From an uncultured Bacilli bacterium (GTDB lineage: Bacteria; Bacillota_I; Bacilli_A; RFN20; CAG-449), in NCBI GenBank assembly GCA_947632435.1, contig CANRPC010000013.1, positions 1 through 37,475 of the forward strand: a DNA stretch of 37,475 bases, in the 5' to 3' direction. The stretch's first letter is position 1, and every line of letters begins with the position of its first letter. The notes beneath the pieces are model-generated. The model was not told the origin of the DNA and ran no database searches. It saw only the letters and a program-made list of their open reading frames with translations. This document shows positions 8,513 through 16,320 of this stretch, one piece after another. The position numbers and the translations under genes were made by a program.

Positions 8513-9183
8513 AATAAATCACCAATTTGTTGATTAATAATTTTTAAAATTTCATCAACCACTTGGGAAACATCTAAATTTGAAGTATCTAATTCGAATG
8601 CATCTTCAGCTTTTTTTAAAGGAGCCATTTCACGATGAGAATCAATATAATCTCGCTTCTTTAATTCTTCTTCTATATCATTATAAGAACATTCAATATT
8701 TTTAGAAATATTTTCCTTATATCTTCGATTTGCTCTTGTTGATATTGAGGCAACTTGAAATATTTTTACATCGGCATTAGGTAAAACATAACTACCTATA
8801 TCTCTACCATCCATGACCACTGAAGAGCATGAAGCTATTTTTCTTTGTTGTTTTACTAAAAAAATACGTACTTCTTTATATGAAGCTATATATGAAACAT
8901 TTTCCGCGACTTCGCGTTCCCTAATTTCTTTATTAACATTTTTTCCATTCAAAAAAACATTATTATTTTCATCAAGCATGATTTCAATTTGAGGAATTAA
9001 AGCACATACTGCCTTTTCATCTTGAGGATTAATTTTATTTTTAAGCACAAAAAAAGTAACTGCTCGATACATTGCTCCTGTATCAACATACGTAAAATTT
9101 AATTTTTTAGCAACTAACTTTGCTACTGTAGATTTACCAGCCGCGGCAGGTCCATCAATAGCAATAGAGATATTTTTTTTCAT
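8509..9183 (-). CDS. cmk: Cytidylate kinase
   Basis: Phosphorylates CMP and dCMP with ATP. About 224 residues, normal for the bacterial enzyme. P-loop GPAAAGKS at residues 11-18, then YVDTGAMYRAVT, and VMDGRDIGSYVLPNADVKIF with the CMP-binding Arg-Asp. The family-type Arg-rich lid appears as ISTRANRRYKE. The ATG at 9183 (MKKNISIAIDGP) is one base after the stop of the upstream gene and gives the usual family start. The ATG at 9195 would add MGYN and overlap the previous gene by 11 bases. Neither has a strong ribosome binding site, so coupling to the upstream gene is likely. The rpsA homologue often found next to cmk is absent. Confidence 0.97.
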   Translation of the reverse strand: MKKNISIAIDGPAAAGKSTVAKLVAKKLNFTYVDTGAMYRAVTFFVLKNKINPQDEKAVCALIPQIEIMLDENNNVFLNGKNVNKEIREREVAENVSYIASYKEVRIFLVKQQRKIASCSSVVMDGRDIGSYVLPNADVKIFQVASISTRANRRYKENISKNIECSYNDIEEELKKRDYIDSHREMAPLKKAEDAFELDTSNLDVSQVVDEILKIINQQIGDLL

Positions 9184-9184
9184 A

Positions 9185-9517
9185 TTATAACCCATTTACA
9201 ATTAAAAGAGTAATGCCAACAATTAAAGATAAAGCAATAACAACTAAAAGGCCATACAATATACCTAATTTAATTTTGCGAATACGTAATTGTTTTTTTC
9301 TTCTTTCAGCAAGTAAAGCCTTTTCTGCTACTTCAGTACTATCAATCAATACAGTATATTCATCGTACTTGTCTAATAAATCTTGAACCGATGTTTCAGA
9401 TAAATTTTTATCTTTTCGTTCTTGTTCTTCTTTTTCATTAAGGTTCATTTCATTAGAGGACATTTTATCAATTTCTGCACGATATTCTGCAAATTTTTCT
9501 ACGCGTGTCTCTTTCAT
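9185..9517 (-). CDS. Small single-pass membrane protein, unknown function
   Basis: I do not recognise a family. It has 110 residues. Residues 1-75 are charged and probably helical or coiled coil, rich in Glu and Lys. A basic stretch RRKKQLRIRKIK follows, then one strongly hydrophobic helix (about residues 87-109) ending VNGL. This suggests a tail-anchored protein with its bulk in the cytosol. The ribosome binding site AAGGAGAGG lies eight or nine bases before the ATG and is one of the better ones in the cluster. It is the first gene of the leftward run and abuts cmk, so it is transcribed with the cmk-der-gpsA set. Confidence 0.75.
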   Translation of the reverse strand: MKETRVEKFAEYRAEIDKMSSNEMNLNEKEEQERKDKNLSETSVQDLLDKYDEYTVLIDSTEVAEKALLAERRKKQLRIRKIKLGILYGLLVVIALSLIVGITLLIVNGL

Positions 9518-9564
9518 TTGTTCCCTCTCCTTTAATATTTTATATTAAGTTGCCAAATAATCAT

Positions 9565-9595
9565 AGTATAATTTTTAAATTTTGCTTTTTCTTAA
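9565..9595 (-). promoter_or_regulatory. Candidate promoter of the leftward cmk-der-gpsA cluster
   Basis: On the minus strand TTAAGA (9590-9595) and TATACT (9565-9570) are separated by 19 bases, about 48 bases upstream of the first start codon. The -10 is good, while the -35 and spacing are poor, so this is only a candidate. Confidence 0.35.
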
Positions 9596-9849
9596 TTTAT
9601 AAAATTCATCTAATTTAAATTTGTTTATAAGATATTTTAAAAAGTCTTAAATAAATCTTAATTTATATTTATAATGCCATTTATATTTGCTTTTTAACTA
9701 TTAAAAGATTTCCATAACTTTATGTAGATATTTATCTTCAAAATTAATTATATTTATAACTTATTATTTTTTATATTTTAATTTCCTTAATTTAAAATAT
9801 TAACGTAATTTCTTTTAAAACTGTATATTGATAAAATTGTCTATTTAGA

Positions 9850-9878
9850 TTGAATTTTATATTCTTTTTATTTATAAT
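9850..9878 (+). promoter_or_regulatory. Ferredoxin promoter (sigma-A type)
   Basis: TTGAAT at 9850-9855 and a perfect TATAAT at 9873-9878 are separated by exactly 17 bases. The predicted RNA start near 9885 leaves a very short leader with the ribosome binding site AAAGGAGG at 9888-9895, nine bases before the ATG. This is the strongest promoter plus ribosome binding site pair in the window and suggests high expression. Confidence 0.8.
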
Positions 9879-9904
9879 TAGAAAAACAAAGGAGGATTTG
9901 CAAA

Positions 9905-10093
9905 ATGGCAAAAAAATGTAGAGTTAATGAAAATTGTATCGGATGTGGCTTATGCGAAGGTACATGTCCAAGTGTATTTGAATTAGTTGATGGAACTGCT
10001 CAAGCAAAAATGGAAGAAATTCCAGAAGATTTAGAAGCTGAAGTTGAAGATGCTGCAGCATCATGCCCAGTTCAAGCAATTGAAGTAGAATAA
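9905..10093 (+). CDS. Ferredoxin, [4Fe-4S]
   Basis: Small soluble electron carrier of 62 residues. Cysteines at 11, 14 and 17 (CIGCGLC) and 54 (SCPVQAIEVE) are the four ligands of one [4Fe-4S] cluster. The sequence between them is acidic, as in Bacillus and Thermotoga type single-cluster ferredoxins. Two more cysteines, at 5 and 21, are not part of a second full motif. The gene stands alone between its own promoter and terminator. The likely partner in this genome is the pyruvate:ferredoxin oxidoreductase at 32771-36340; that pairing is inference from the families. Confidence 0.96.
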   Translation: MAKKCRVNENCIGCGLCEGTCPSVFELVDGTAQAKMEEIPEDLEAEVEDAAASCPVQAIEVE

Positions 10094-10114
10094 AATAAAA
10101 TTACAAAAATTGTT

Positions 10115-10156
10115 AAAAAGGAATTAATTTTTTATTAAATCAATTCCTTTTTTTTG
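10115..10156 (+). terminator. Intrinsic terminator of ferredoxin
   Basis: AAAAAGGAATT (10115-10125) pairs with AATTCCTTTTT (10142-10152) over 11 bases, with further pairing in the loop, and is followed by a run of T. It begins 22 bases after the ferredoxin stop codon. Confidence 0.85.
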
Positions 10157-10178
10157 TTTAAATTCTTAAAGTTAATCT

Positions 10179-10212
10179 TAAAAAAAAAAACAGGTTTTTC
10201 AACCTGTTTTTA
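10179..10212 (-). terminator. Intrinsic terminator of the small membrane protein gene
   Basis: AAAAACAGGTT (10186-10196) and AACCTGTTTTT (10201-10211) form an 11-base stem with a four-base loop. On the minus strand it follows the stop codon of the 10213-10455 gene at once and ends in a U run of about twelve (A run 10179-10190). It may also act as a second terminator for ferredoxin. Confidence 0.85.
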
Positions 10213-10455
10213 TTAATCAATCCACCAAATTTTTTTGCCTAAAATTACCATTACAACATCGATAATCCAAAGAATGAAAAATCCACCTGTAAATAATAAA
10301 ATTACAGCTAAAACAATACCAAGAATATCTTTCTTTCCAAGAGATCTAAATAATCTCAAAAGATTTGAATAGATACCAAGAAATACTGTTAATAATACTC
10401 TTGCAATAAATGGTAAGTTTTCTAAAGTATCAGCTAAGTTTTTAAAAGAATCCAT
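10213..10455 (-). CDS. Small two-helix membrane protein, unknown function
   Basis: I do not recognise a named family. It has 80 residues: a short amphipathic N terminus (MDSFKNLADTLENLPF), one hydrophobic helix (about 17-36), a basic turn RLFRSLGKKDI, and a second long helix (about 47-72) ending KKIWWID. The size and the basic turn recall Pmp3/YqaE or TM2-domain proteins, but their motifs are not clearly present. The ribosome binding site AAAGGAG is ideal, and the gene has its own terminator, so it is a monocistronic real gene. Confidence 0.75.
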   Translation of the reverse strand: MDSFKNLADTLENLPFIARVLLTVFLGIYSNLLRLFRSLGKKDILGIVLAVILLFTGGFFILWIIDVVMVILGKKIWWID

Positions 10456-10630
10456 TTTTTTCTCCTTTCATTTTTGCTTTCTTTTATAAATTAATTTTAG
10501 CATTAAATTTTTATAAAAACAATATGACATAATTATTAAACGAATAATTTTTTTATTAAATTTTATAAACTTATTTATATTAAATTCATTTTATATACAA
10601 TTAGTAAAACTATTAACTTTGATTTTATCA

Positions 10631-10639
10631 TGATATAAT
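10631..10639 (+). promoter_or_regulatory. Extended -10 promoter of the SGNH lipoprotein gene
   Basis: TGA followed by TATAAT (10634-10639) is a complete extended -10 element. No good -35 is seen 17 bases upstream (TTAACT at 10613-10618 is at 15). The ribosome binding site AAGGAGA lies at 10649-10655, eleven bases before the ATG. Confidence 0.65.
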
Positions 10640-10666
10640 ATTTTTATTAAGGAGACTAACTATCAA

Positions 10667-12556
10667 ATGAAAAACAAATTAATAAAATTAAATCTTATAC
10701 TTTTAGTTTCTTTATTTGCTTGTACATCAAATAATGTAAAAAATTCTTCAAGCAGTATATCAAATTCTGAAACTTCTGAAAATAATGAAATTACAAAAAA
10801 AGAAAATCCTAACATTTATCTTGCAGGGGATTCCACGGTAAAAACATATCAAGAAAATCAATTTATCGGTGGCTGGGGACAATATTTAGATTATTTTTTA
10901 GATGATAATGTAAAAGTTTATAACTGCTCTAATGGAGGAAGAAGTTCACGTTCTTTTATTAATGAAGGTAGACTTTATGATAATGAAGGGGCAAGTTACA
11001 CATTCTCTGAAAATAATGGAAATTCTATTGGCGATGTTATTGAAGCAGGAGATTTTCTTTTAATTCAATTTGGTCATAACGATGATGATACAAAATTAAA
11101 TGATTATTCAACATTATATGATCGCATGGTACCTCTTGGAACACCAGATGAAAATGGTATTTATCCTGTTAATGAAGCGACAAAAGTCCCAACAGATCAT
11201 TTACCTGATCTTTATGTAGAAAATGTTGATTCTACTTCCAAAGCACTTTCTGAAATTGCTAAATATGGTTCTAGTTATTATGCTTATGATTCAGGTGGAA
11301 CTTATAAATGGTATTTAAAACAATACATAGATTTTGCTCGTGAAAAAAAGGCAATTCCTGTTCTTGTAACTCCAGTTCCAAGAGTTAAATTTTCATCAGA
11401 TGGAAAGGAAATTATTGGTGGTCCTGGTTTACATGGTGAAAATTTTGCTTATGTTCAAGCTGTAAGACAATTAGCCCAAGAAGAAGATTGTTTATTAATT
11501 GATTTATTTAAAGATGTAAAAGATATATTAGAAACCGCGACTAGTAAGTACGCAAATTACTTAATGGCATTAAAACCTAATTCTTTAACTGGTACTTGGC
11601 CATTAGATTATGATAAAACATACAATAATCCTAGTTTAGGTTGTACAGGTATTGAAGCAACTCATTATAATAAATATGGTGCTTTTATTACCGCGGCTAA
11701 AGTTGCAGAAGCAATTAAATCTGATGAATCAATACACAAAAATGAATATTTTTATTTCCGTGATAAAGTAAAAACATCTCCAAAAGAATATATAGATCCA
11801 TCTAATTTTATTTCTAAAACTGTAGTTAATAATATTGAATCATTATTTAAAATTTGTAATGTTAAAAATAGCAATCGCGTTTATAAAGATCCTTTAGAAG
11901 TTGTTGAAATGATTAACAAACTTCAAGAATCTGGAGAAGTAACAAATGAAAATTATTTAACATATCAAACACAATGCCAAGAAATTCGTGATGCTTATAA
12001 TTCTTTAAATGTTGATGATCAAGATAAAGTTACTAATATAGCTATTCTTGAACAATATGAAGCAAAAGTCGCAGAGTTTATCGAAGCTAATAGACCTAAA
12101 CCAACTTCAAAAACAATTATAAGATTTGATGATTTAAATTTAAGCACAATTAGTGAAACTCTTACTTATGATAATTTTAAAATTGTAGGTAATGATTCCC
12201 ATACTATTACTTATAAAGCCACAAAAGCAACATTTAATTATAATTTAGAACAATATGATTTTTTAGGTGGTTTAAGTTTAGGAGGAAGTGCTTCCTTTAA
12301 TTCTTATAGATATGTCGAATTTACAACCTCAAGTAATTGCACCATAACTGTTGCCGCCCAATCAAGTTCTAATAGCGAAGATCGAAAATTATCACTTGTC
12401 AATTCTTCAAGTGTTACAACTCCTGTTCATAGTTTTGATGCAAATAGTTCTTTAAGTGTAACATCTTTTGAAAATGCTCCTGCTTCCACATATCAAATAG
12501 GCTCAACAAATAAAGGTGTTTACCTTTTTGCAATCATAATTGAATATTTTGACTAA
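10667..12556 (+). CDS. SGNH-fold lipoprotein esterase (rhamnogalacturonan/pectin acetylesterase-like)
   Basis: Predicted extracellular lipoprotein of 629 residues. Signal peptide with lipobox LFAC, lipidated at Cys19, then a Ser/Asn-rich tether (to about 47). The SGNH hydrolase domain has block I GDST (Ser56), block II NGGRSSRSF, block III GHND (136-139) and block V EATHYNKYGA with His333. The position usually held by the catalytic Asp three residues before this His is Glu330. A helical linker follows (380-480), then a C-terminal beta-sandwich-like domain (about 490-629) starting IIRFDDLNLST. That domain resembles the carbohydrate-binding tails of clostridial pectate lyases. The likely role is deacetylation of plant pectin or other glycans at the cell surface. 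The gene is monocistronic, with its own promoter and terminator. The enzyme class is fairly sure; the substrate is inference. Confidence 0.85.
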   Translation: MKNKLIKLNLILLVSLFACTSNNVKNSSSSISNSETSENNEITKKENPNIYLAGDSTVKTYQENQFIGGWGQYLDYFLDDNVKVYNCSNGGRSSRSFINEGRLYDNEGASYTFSENNGNSIGDVIEAGDFLLIQFGHNDDDTKLNDYSTLYDRMVPLGTPDENGIYPVNEATKVPTDHLPDLYVENVDSTSKALSEIAKYGSSYYAYDSGGTYKWYLKQYIDFAREKKAIPVLVTPVPRVKFSSDGKEIIGGPGLHGENFAYVQAVRQLAQEEDCLLIDLFKDVKDILETATSKYANYLMALKPNSLTGTWPLDYDKTYNNPSLGCTGIEATHYNKYGAFITAAKVAEAIKSDESIHKNEYFYFRDKVKTSPKEYIDPSNFISKTVVNNIESLFKICNVKNSNRVYKDPLEVVEMINKLQESGEVTNENYLTYQTQCQEIRDAYNSLNVDDQDKVTNIAILEQYEAKVAEFIEANRPKPTSKTIIRFDDLNLSTISETLTYDNFKIVGNDSHTITYKATKATFNYNLEQYDFLGGLSLGGSASFNSYRYVEFTTSSNCTITVAAQSSSNSEDRKLSLVNSSSVTTPVHSFDANSSLSVTSFENAPASTYQIGSTNKGVYLFAIIIEYFD

Positions 12557-12561
12557 TTCTT

Positions 12562-12679
12562 AAAAGAGGAAGCAAACGATATTCATTTAAACTTCTTATA
12601 CCTTTATAAAGTTGTAATTTATTCTAATGATTTGAAACTCCTATTAACATATTTTACTTCTTAGTTTGCTTTCTCTTTT
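12562..12679. repeat. Long inverted repeat downstream of the SGNH gene
   Basis: A 16-base arm at 12562-12577 (AAAAGAGGAAGCAAAC) is complementary to 12664-12679 at 15 positions plus one G-T wobble, enclosing 86 bases. It sits in the 3' region of the lipoprotein gene, before the shared terminator. It could be a structured 3' RNA, an RNase-processed stem or the remnant of a small non-autonomous element. No target duplication is evident. Confidence 0.65.
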
Positions 12680-12694
12680 CGCTTTATTGCAATT

Positions 12695-12726
12695 AAAAAC
12701 GACGTGTGATTCAACGTCGTTTTTTT
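12695..12726. terminator. Bidirectional intrinsic terminator
   Basis: AAAAACGACGT (12695-12705) and ACGTCGTTTTT (12714-12724) form a perfect 11-base stem with an eight-base loop, flanked by A and T runs. It lies between the convergent SGNH gene (+) and the DUF368 gene (-), so it can serve both. Confidence 0.9.
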
Positions 12727-12745
12727 ATAACTTATTTAAAATATA

Positions 12746-13660
12746 TCAATCTTTATTCTCTAAAGAATTATTTTTCTTTTTATTGATTTTATAAATACCA
12801 ATATATATTCCTCCATTTGATAAAGAATAAGAAAAAGAAAAACCAATAAATAAAAGAATAATTCCAATAATAAATTCAATAACATTAAAATTATAATTAG
12901 TTAAATTGTTTGTGAAAATAATTATTAATGAAGCAAAAATAAAGCCAAATATAGCAAAATATGTTTTTACTTCAAAATGTTTTAAAAGATAATTTATTAA
13001 TTTTGCCACTATAACTAAACCAAATATACATCCTATTCCAAAAGGAATTAAAACTTGAAGATGAAAAACAAGATGATCAAAATCTAAAATATTTTTTACA
13101 CAATCTCTAACTATTAAATCATAATATCCCATAGCCATTAAAGTTAAAGAACCACTTATACCTGGCATTAACATAGTTGCAGCACCTACAATACCAACAA
13201 GGAAGAAAATAAGATAATGATACCATTCAATATTTTGAACAGATATTGTATGTTCTTTAGCAAATAAAGAATATAGCAAAAATGCCACAAATATAATGAT
13301 AAAGATTATATAATTAGAAAATGATTTTAAAGAGGTATTAATCTTTTTAAATAAAAGAGGAATACCACCTATTATCATGCCAACAAAAAGCAATATGGTG
13401 GCTAAAGGAAATTTGGATAAACCAAAATCAACAACTTTTGCCCCTAAAATTATACCTATTCCCATACCAATTAATACTAAAATCAAAAAAACAAAATTCT
13501 CTTTGAATTTTTTAATAATTGATGATATAGCAGCAATAAGTTTATCATATATTCCTAATATAATTGCTAAAGTTCCTCCTGATACACCTGGAATAACATT
13601 AGCAAGTCCCATCACAATACCTTTAATTATTAATAAAAATTTATCTAATATTTTTTTCAT
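12746..13660 (-). CDS. DUF368 family protein, candidate undecaprenyl-phosphate translocase (PopT-like)
   Basis: Polytopic membrane protein of 304 residues. The two family motifs are present: NVIPGVSGGTLAIILGIYD near residue 21 and its inverted-repeat counterpart LMPGISGSLTLMAMGYYD in the middle. Established knowledge: DUF368 members (PopT) and DedA members return undecaprenyl phosphate across the membrane for reuse in envelope glycan synthesis. The ribosome binding site GGAAGGAAA lies inside the end of the upstream gene, and the start overlaps that gene's stop as ATGA. It is the last gene of the leftward envelope cluster, followed by a terminator. Its place next to a GtrA flippase and a GT-C enzyme fits a lipid-carrier role. 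Confidence 0.9.
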   Translation of the reverse strand: MKKILDKFLLIIKGIVMGLANVIPGVSGGTLAIILGIYDKLIAAISSIIKKFKENFVFLILVLIGMGIGIILGAKVVDFGLSKFPLATILLFVGMIIGGIPLLFKKINTSLKSFSNYIIFIIIFVAFLLYSLFAKEHTISVQNIEWYHYLIFFLVGIVGAATMLMPGISGSLTLMAMGYYDLIVRDCVKNILDFDHLVFHLQVLIPFGIGCIFGLVIVAKLINYLLKHFEVKTYFAIFGFIFASLIIIFTNNLTNYNFNVIEFIIGIILLFIGFSFSYSLSNGGIYIGIYKINKKKNNSLENKD

Positions 13661-15294
13661 TTTTGTTTCCTTCCCGCTTCATAAAGAGTATGAGTAATAT
13701 AATTTAAATGATCTCCTGCTCTTTCTAGATTTGAAACAAGATTAATGTATATTGTGTTTAATGCTGGTAAACATTTACCTTCTTCCAATCGAGCTATATG
13801 CTGAGAAATCATATTACTTCTTAAATTATCTATTCTTTCTTCTATTTCATCAGATTTTTTTAAATCAACTTTATTAATTTTAATAAGTGCATTTAAAACA
13901 CAATTTAATTGTAAATTTAAACATTCTTTTATTTCATTTATGCCTTCAAGTGCATTTGAAGAAAAAACATAATTTTCTTCAATTTCTTTTTTTGTATACT
14001 TCAAAAGATTATCAGCAAGTTCAGCTTCACGAGATAAATCGATTAAAATTCTATGTAAAGCCGAAATATATTTTTCTTCTTTTTCTAAGATATTTAAAGA
14101 ACTTATTTTTAAAAGATAATCAAGTATTTGTTGATTAATTAAATCTACAGAATTTATATTATTTCGAATACTTTCTTCATCTTTTAATGTTTTATTTAAA
14201 AATCCATCAATTGCTTTATTTAAACTATCCATTACTAATGAAGCAAAATTACTTACTTCTTTTGTTGCTTGTTCAATAGCTACAGAAGGTGTTTTTAAAA
14301 ATCTTTCATCTAATTGAGTAAGGATTAACTTTTTACTATGATCATGAATAATAAATTGCGATATTTTAACAAATACATTTATAAAAGGTAAAAATAATAT
14401 TGTGGCAATTAAATTAAATGCAGTATGGAACATAGCTATTTGTGTCGAAGGATTTTTAAAGACTTTTTGAAATATAATTTCATTAAAATTAGGGAAAATC
14501 AAAAGCACAATAAAGAAAATTAAAACGCCAAATAAATTAAACAATAAATGTATAAATGCGGCTCGTTTAGCATTTACATTAGTGCCAACAGAAGAAAGTA
14601 AAGCTGTAATACATGTTCCAATATTTGAACCTAATATCAAATAAAGGGCCGCATTACCTTTTAAAGCATCTCCCCCACTTATACTTACCATAACTATTAT
14701 TATCGAAGTAACCGCGGAAGAAGATTGTAATAATGCCGTAAATAATATACCTATTAATAAAAGCAAAAAAGGGTTAGAAATCTCTAATAAAAAATTTTGA
14801 ACTTCTGGTAATTTAATAATAGGTTCCATACCAGTTTTCATTAAATCTAAGCCAATAAAAACTAAACCTAATCCAGCGATAATAAGACCGATAGTTTTAA
14901 TTTTTGTTTTTTTAGCAAGCATATTAATAAAAGCACCAATCATGGATAAACTCATCGCATATAAAGTTACATCAAAAGCACCTAAAGCTACAATTTGAGC
15001 AGTAATTGTTGTTCCAATATTAGCACCCATAATTATCGCAGTGGCTTGATATAAAGTTATAATTCCAGCATTTACAAAACCAACAACCATAACAGTGGTC
15101 GCAGCACTCGATTGAATAATAGCAGTAGATGCTGCACCTATACCAACGCCCACGAAAGGATTTTTAGAGGTTTTATTAAAAATTTTTTTTAATCCAGTAT
15201 TGGCTATTTTTTCAATATTTTCTGATAATAATTTAAAACCAATTAATAAAACACCAAGACCTGCGAATAACAATATTACATTTTTTACATCCAT
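13657..15294 (-). CDS. Na/Pi cotransporter family protein with PhoU-like domain
   Basis: Membrane protein of 545 residues. The N-terminal half (about 1-310) has hydrophobic segments containing the twin QSS repeats of the family: AIIQSSAATTVM near residue 60 and LLQSSSAVTS near 190. These form the Na+/phosphate pore in the NptA/YjbB type. The C-terminal part (about 330-545) is soluble and helical, like PhoU, with the ERAGDHLNYITHTL segment near the end. The expected role is sodium-coupled phosphate transport or its control. It begins twelve bases after the hydrolase gene and its stop overlaps the DUF368 start, so these are one transcript. Confidence 0.9.
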   Translation of the reverse strand: MDVKNVILLFAGLGVLLIGFKLLSENIEKIANTGLKKIFNKTSKNPFVGVGIGAASTAIIQSSAATTVMVVGFVNAGIITLYQATAIIMGANIGTTITAQIVALGAFDVTLYAMSLSMIGAFINMLAKKTKIKTIGLIIAGLGLVFIGLDLMKTGMEPIIKLPEVQNFLLEISNPFLLLLIGILFTALLQSSSAVTSIIIVMVSISGGDALKGNAALYLILGSNIGTCITALLSSVGTNVNAKRAAFIHLLFNLFGVLIFFIVLLIFPNFNEIIFQKVFKNPSTQIAMFHTAFNLIATILFLPFINVFVKISQFIIHDHSKKLILTQLDERFLKTPSVAIEQATKEVSNFASLVMDSLNKAIDGFLNKTLKDEESIRNNINSVDLINQQILDYLLKISSLNILEKEEKYISALHRILIDLSREAELADNLLKYTKKEIEENYVFSSNALEGINEIKECLNLQLNCVLNALIKINKVDLKKSDEIEERIDNLRSNMISQHIARLEEGKCLPALNTIYINLVSNLERAGDHLNYITHTLYEAGRKQK

Positions 15295-15305
15295 AAATTA
15301 ACCCT

Positions 15306-16310
15306 TTAATCGATGATGATTTCTTTATCGATTGTTTCTCCTAAGATAAATTTATCGATGACATTCATGACTTTTTCATCTAATTCAACCATAAGTTTGT
15401 AATCTAATGATTCATAATATTCATGCAATTTATCTTCAGGTATAGTTTTATATTCTGAAGCCAATTTATTAAAATCATCTCTTGTTTTTTTGAAATAATT
15501 TGCACTTTCTTTACTAACATATGGATTATGAAAACGATCTTTAACTAGCATAAAATGTGTGGTTTTCAAATTATAAAGTTTATTTTTAAAAACATCATAT
15601 GTAGTTTCTTTTTTTACAACCTTATCTTTTTCGCCATGAATAAATAAAATATTTGGACTAGTTTCTAAAATCACTTTGTCCGTAGATAAATGATATTCAG
15701 GTGCATTTTTTTTATCTTGTTTTGCCAAATCTTTAGCGATAAATTTACCAATAAATTTTAAAGAAGGTACTAATTTATCTTCCATCAATTGTTTAACATT
15801 ATTAAATCCAGAAAAAGAAACAATATAAGATATATCTTGAGAATGAAATTTGGAAATTACATTAACAGCATATCCTCCTAATGAATGTCCAACTAAAACA
15901 AATTTTTCATTTTTTAATTCTTCTTTAGTTTTTAAATAATTAAAAAAGTCATCAAGATTACGAATATAGTTAGAAAAGAAATCCATTGTTCCTTCAGATG
16001 CTAAACAACCTTGTCCATCAAAAGTATAAACATCATATCCTAATTTACAATAATGGTGAATATCGTTAGTGTATTGAATATGTCCAACACCCATACCATG
16101 AACAAATATTAAATTTCCCTTATGTAATTTAGGATTTACTTGATATAAATATCCTTGTAATTTTAAACCATTGGAAACAAATTCAAATTTTTCTTGTACC
16201 ATATTTTCATAATCATCACAAGAAAAATAATGTAACGTATGATTGTCATCAAATCTAGTACCTAGTACCATTTTTCTAATTTTTGTAGCAATGTTATTAA
16301 AAATACTCAT
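15306..16310 (-). CDS. Alpha/beta hydrolase (serine aminopeptidase S33 / lysophospholipase-like)
   Basis: Probable serine hydrolase of about 334 residues. The oxyanion-hole motif FVHGMGVGH is followed by the nucleophile elbow GHSLGG and by FIHGEKDKV with the likely catalytic Asp. The catalytic His is probably in KDRFHNPY. No signal peptide is seen when translation starts at MSIFNN (16310), with GGGTAAG as ribosome binding site just after the stop of the GT gene. The open frame extends up to 16367, but that start would overlap the upstream gene by 47 bases and lacks a site. Esters of lipids or of envelope glycans are possible substrates; the operon context favours envelope lipid work, which is inference. 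Confidence 0.85.
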   Translation of the reverse strand: MSIFNNIATKIRKMVLGTRFDDNHTLHYFSCDDYENMVQEKFEFVSNGLKLQGYLYQVNPKLHKGNLIFVHGMGVGHIQYTNDIHHYCKLGYDVYTFDGQGCLASEGTMDFFSNYIRNLDDFFNYLKTKEELKNEKFVLVGHSLGGYAVNVISKFHSQDISYIVSFSGFNNVKQLMEDKLVPSLKFIGKFIAKDLAKQDKKNAPEYHLSTDKVILETSPNILFIHGEKDKVVKKETTYDVFKNKLYNLKTTHFMLVKDRFHNPYVSKESANYFKKTRDDFNKLASEYKTIPEDKLHEYYESLDYKLMVELDEKVMNVIDKFILGETIDKEIIID

Positions 16311-16320
16311 AATTCTTACC

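Larger units (their letters stand above)
9518..9904. other. Divergent intergenic region between the cmk cluster and ferredoxin
   Basis: 387 bases of very A+T-rich DNA without a credible gene (no ATG-led frame longer than a few codons with a ribosome binding site). It must hold the promoter of the leftward cmk-der-gpsA cluster at its left end and the ferredoxin promoter at its right end. The middle part (about 9600-9840) shows no hairpin, repeat or motif that I can support. Confidence 0.6.
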
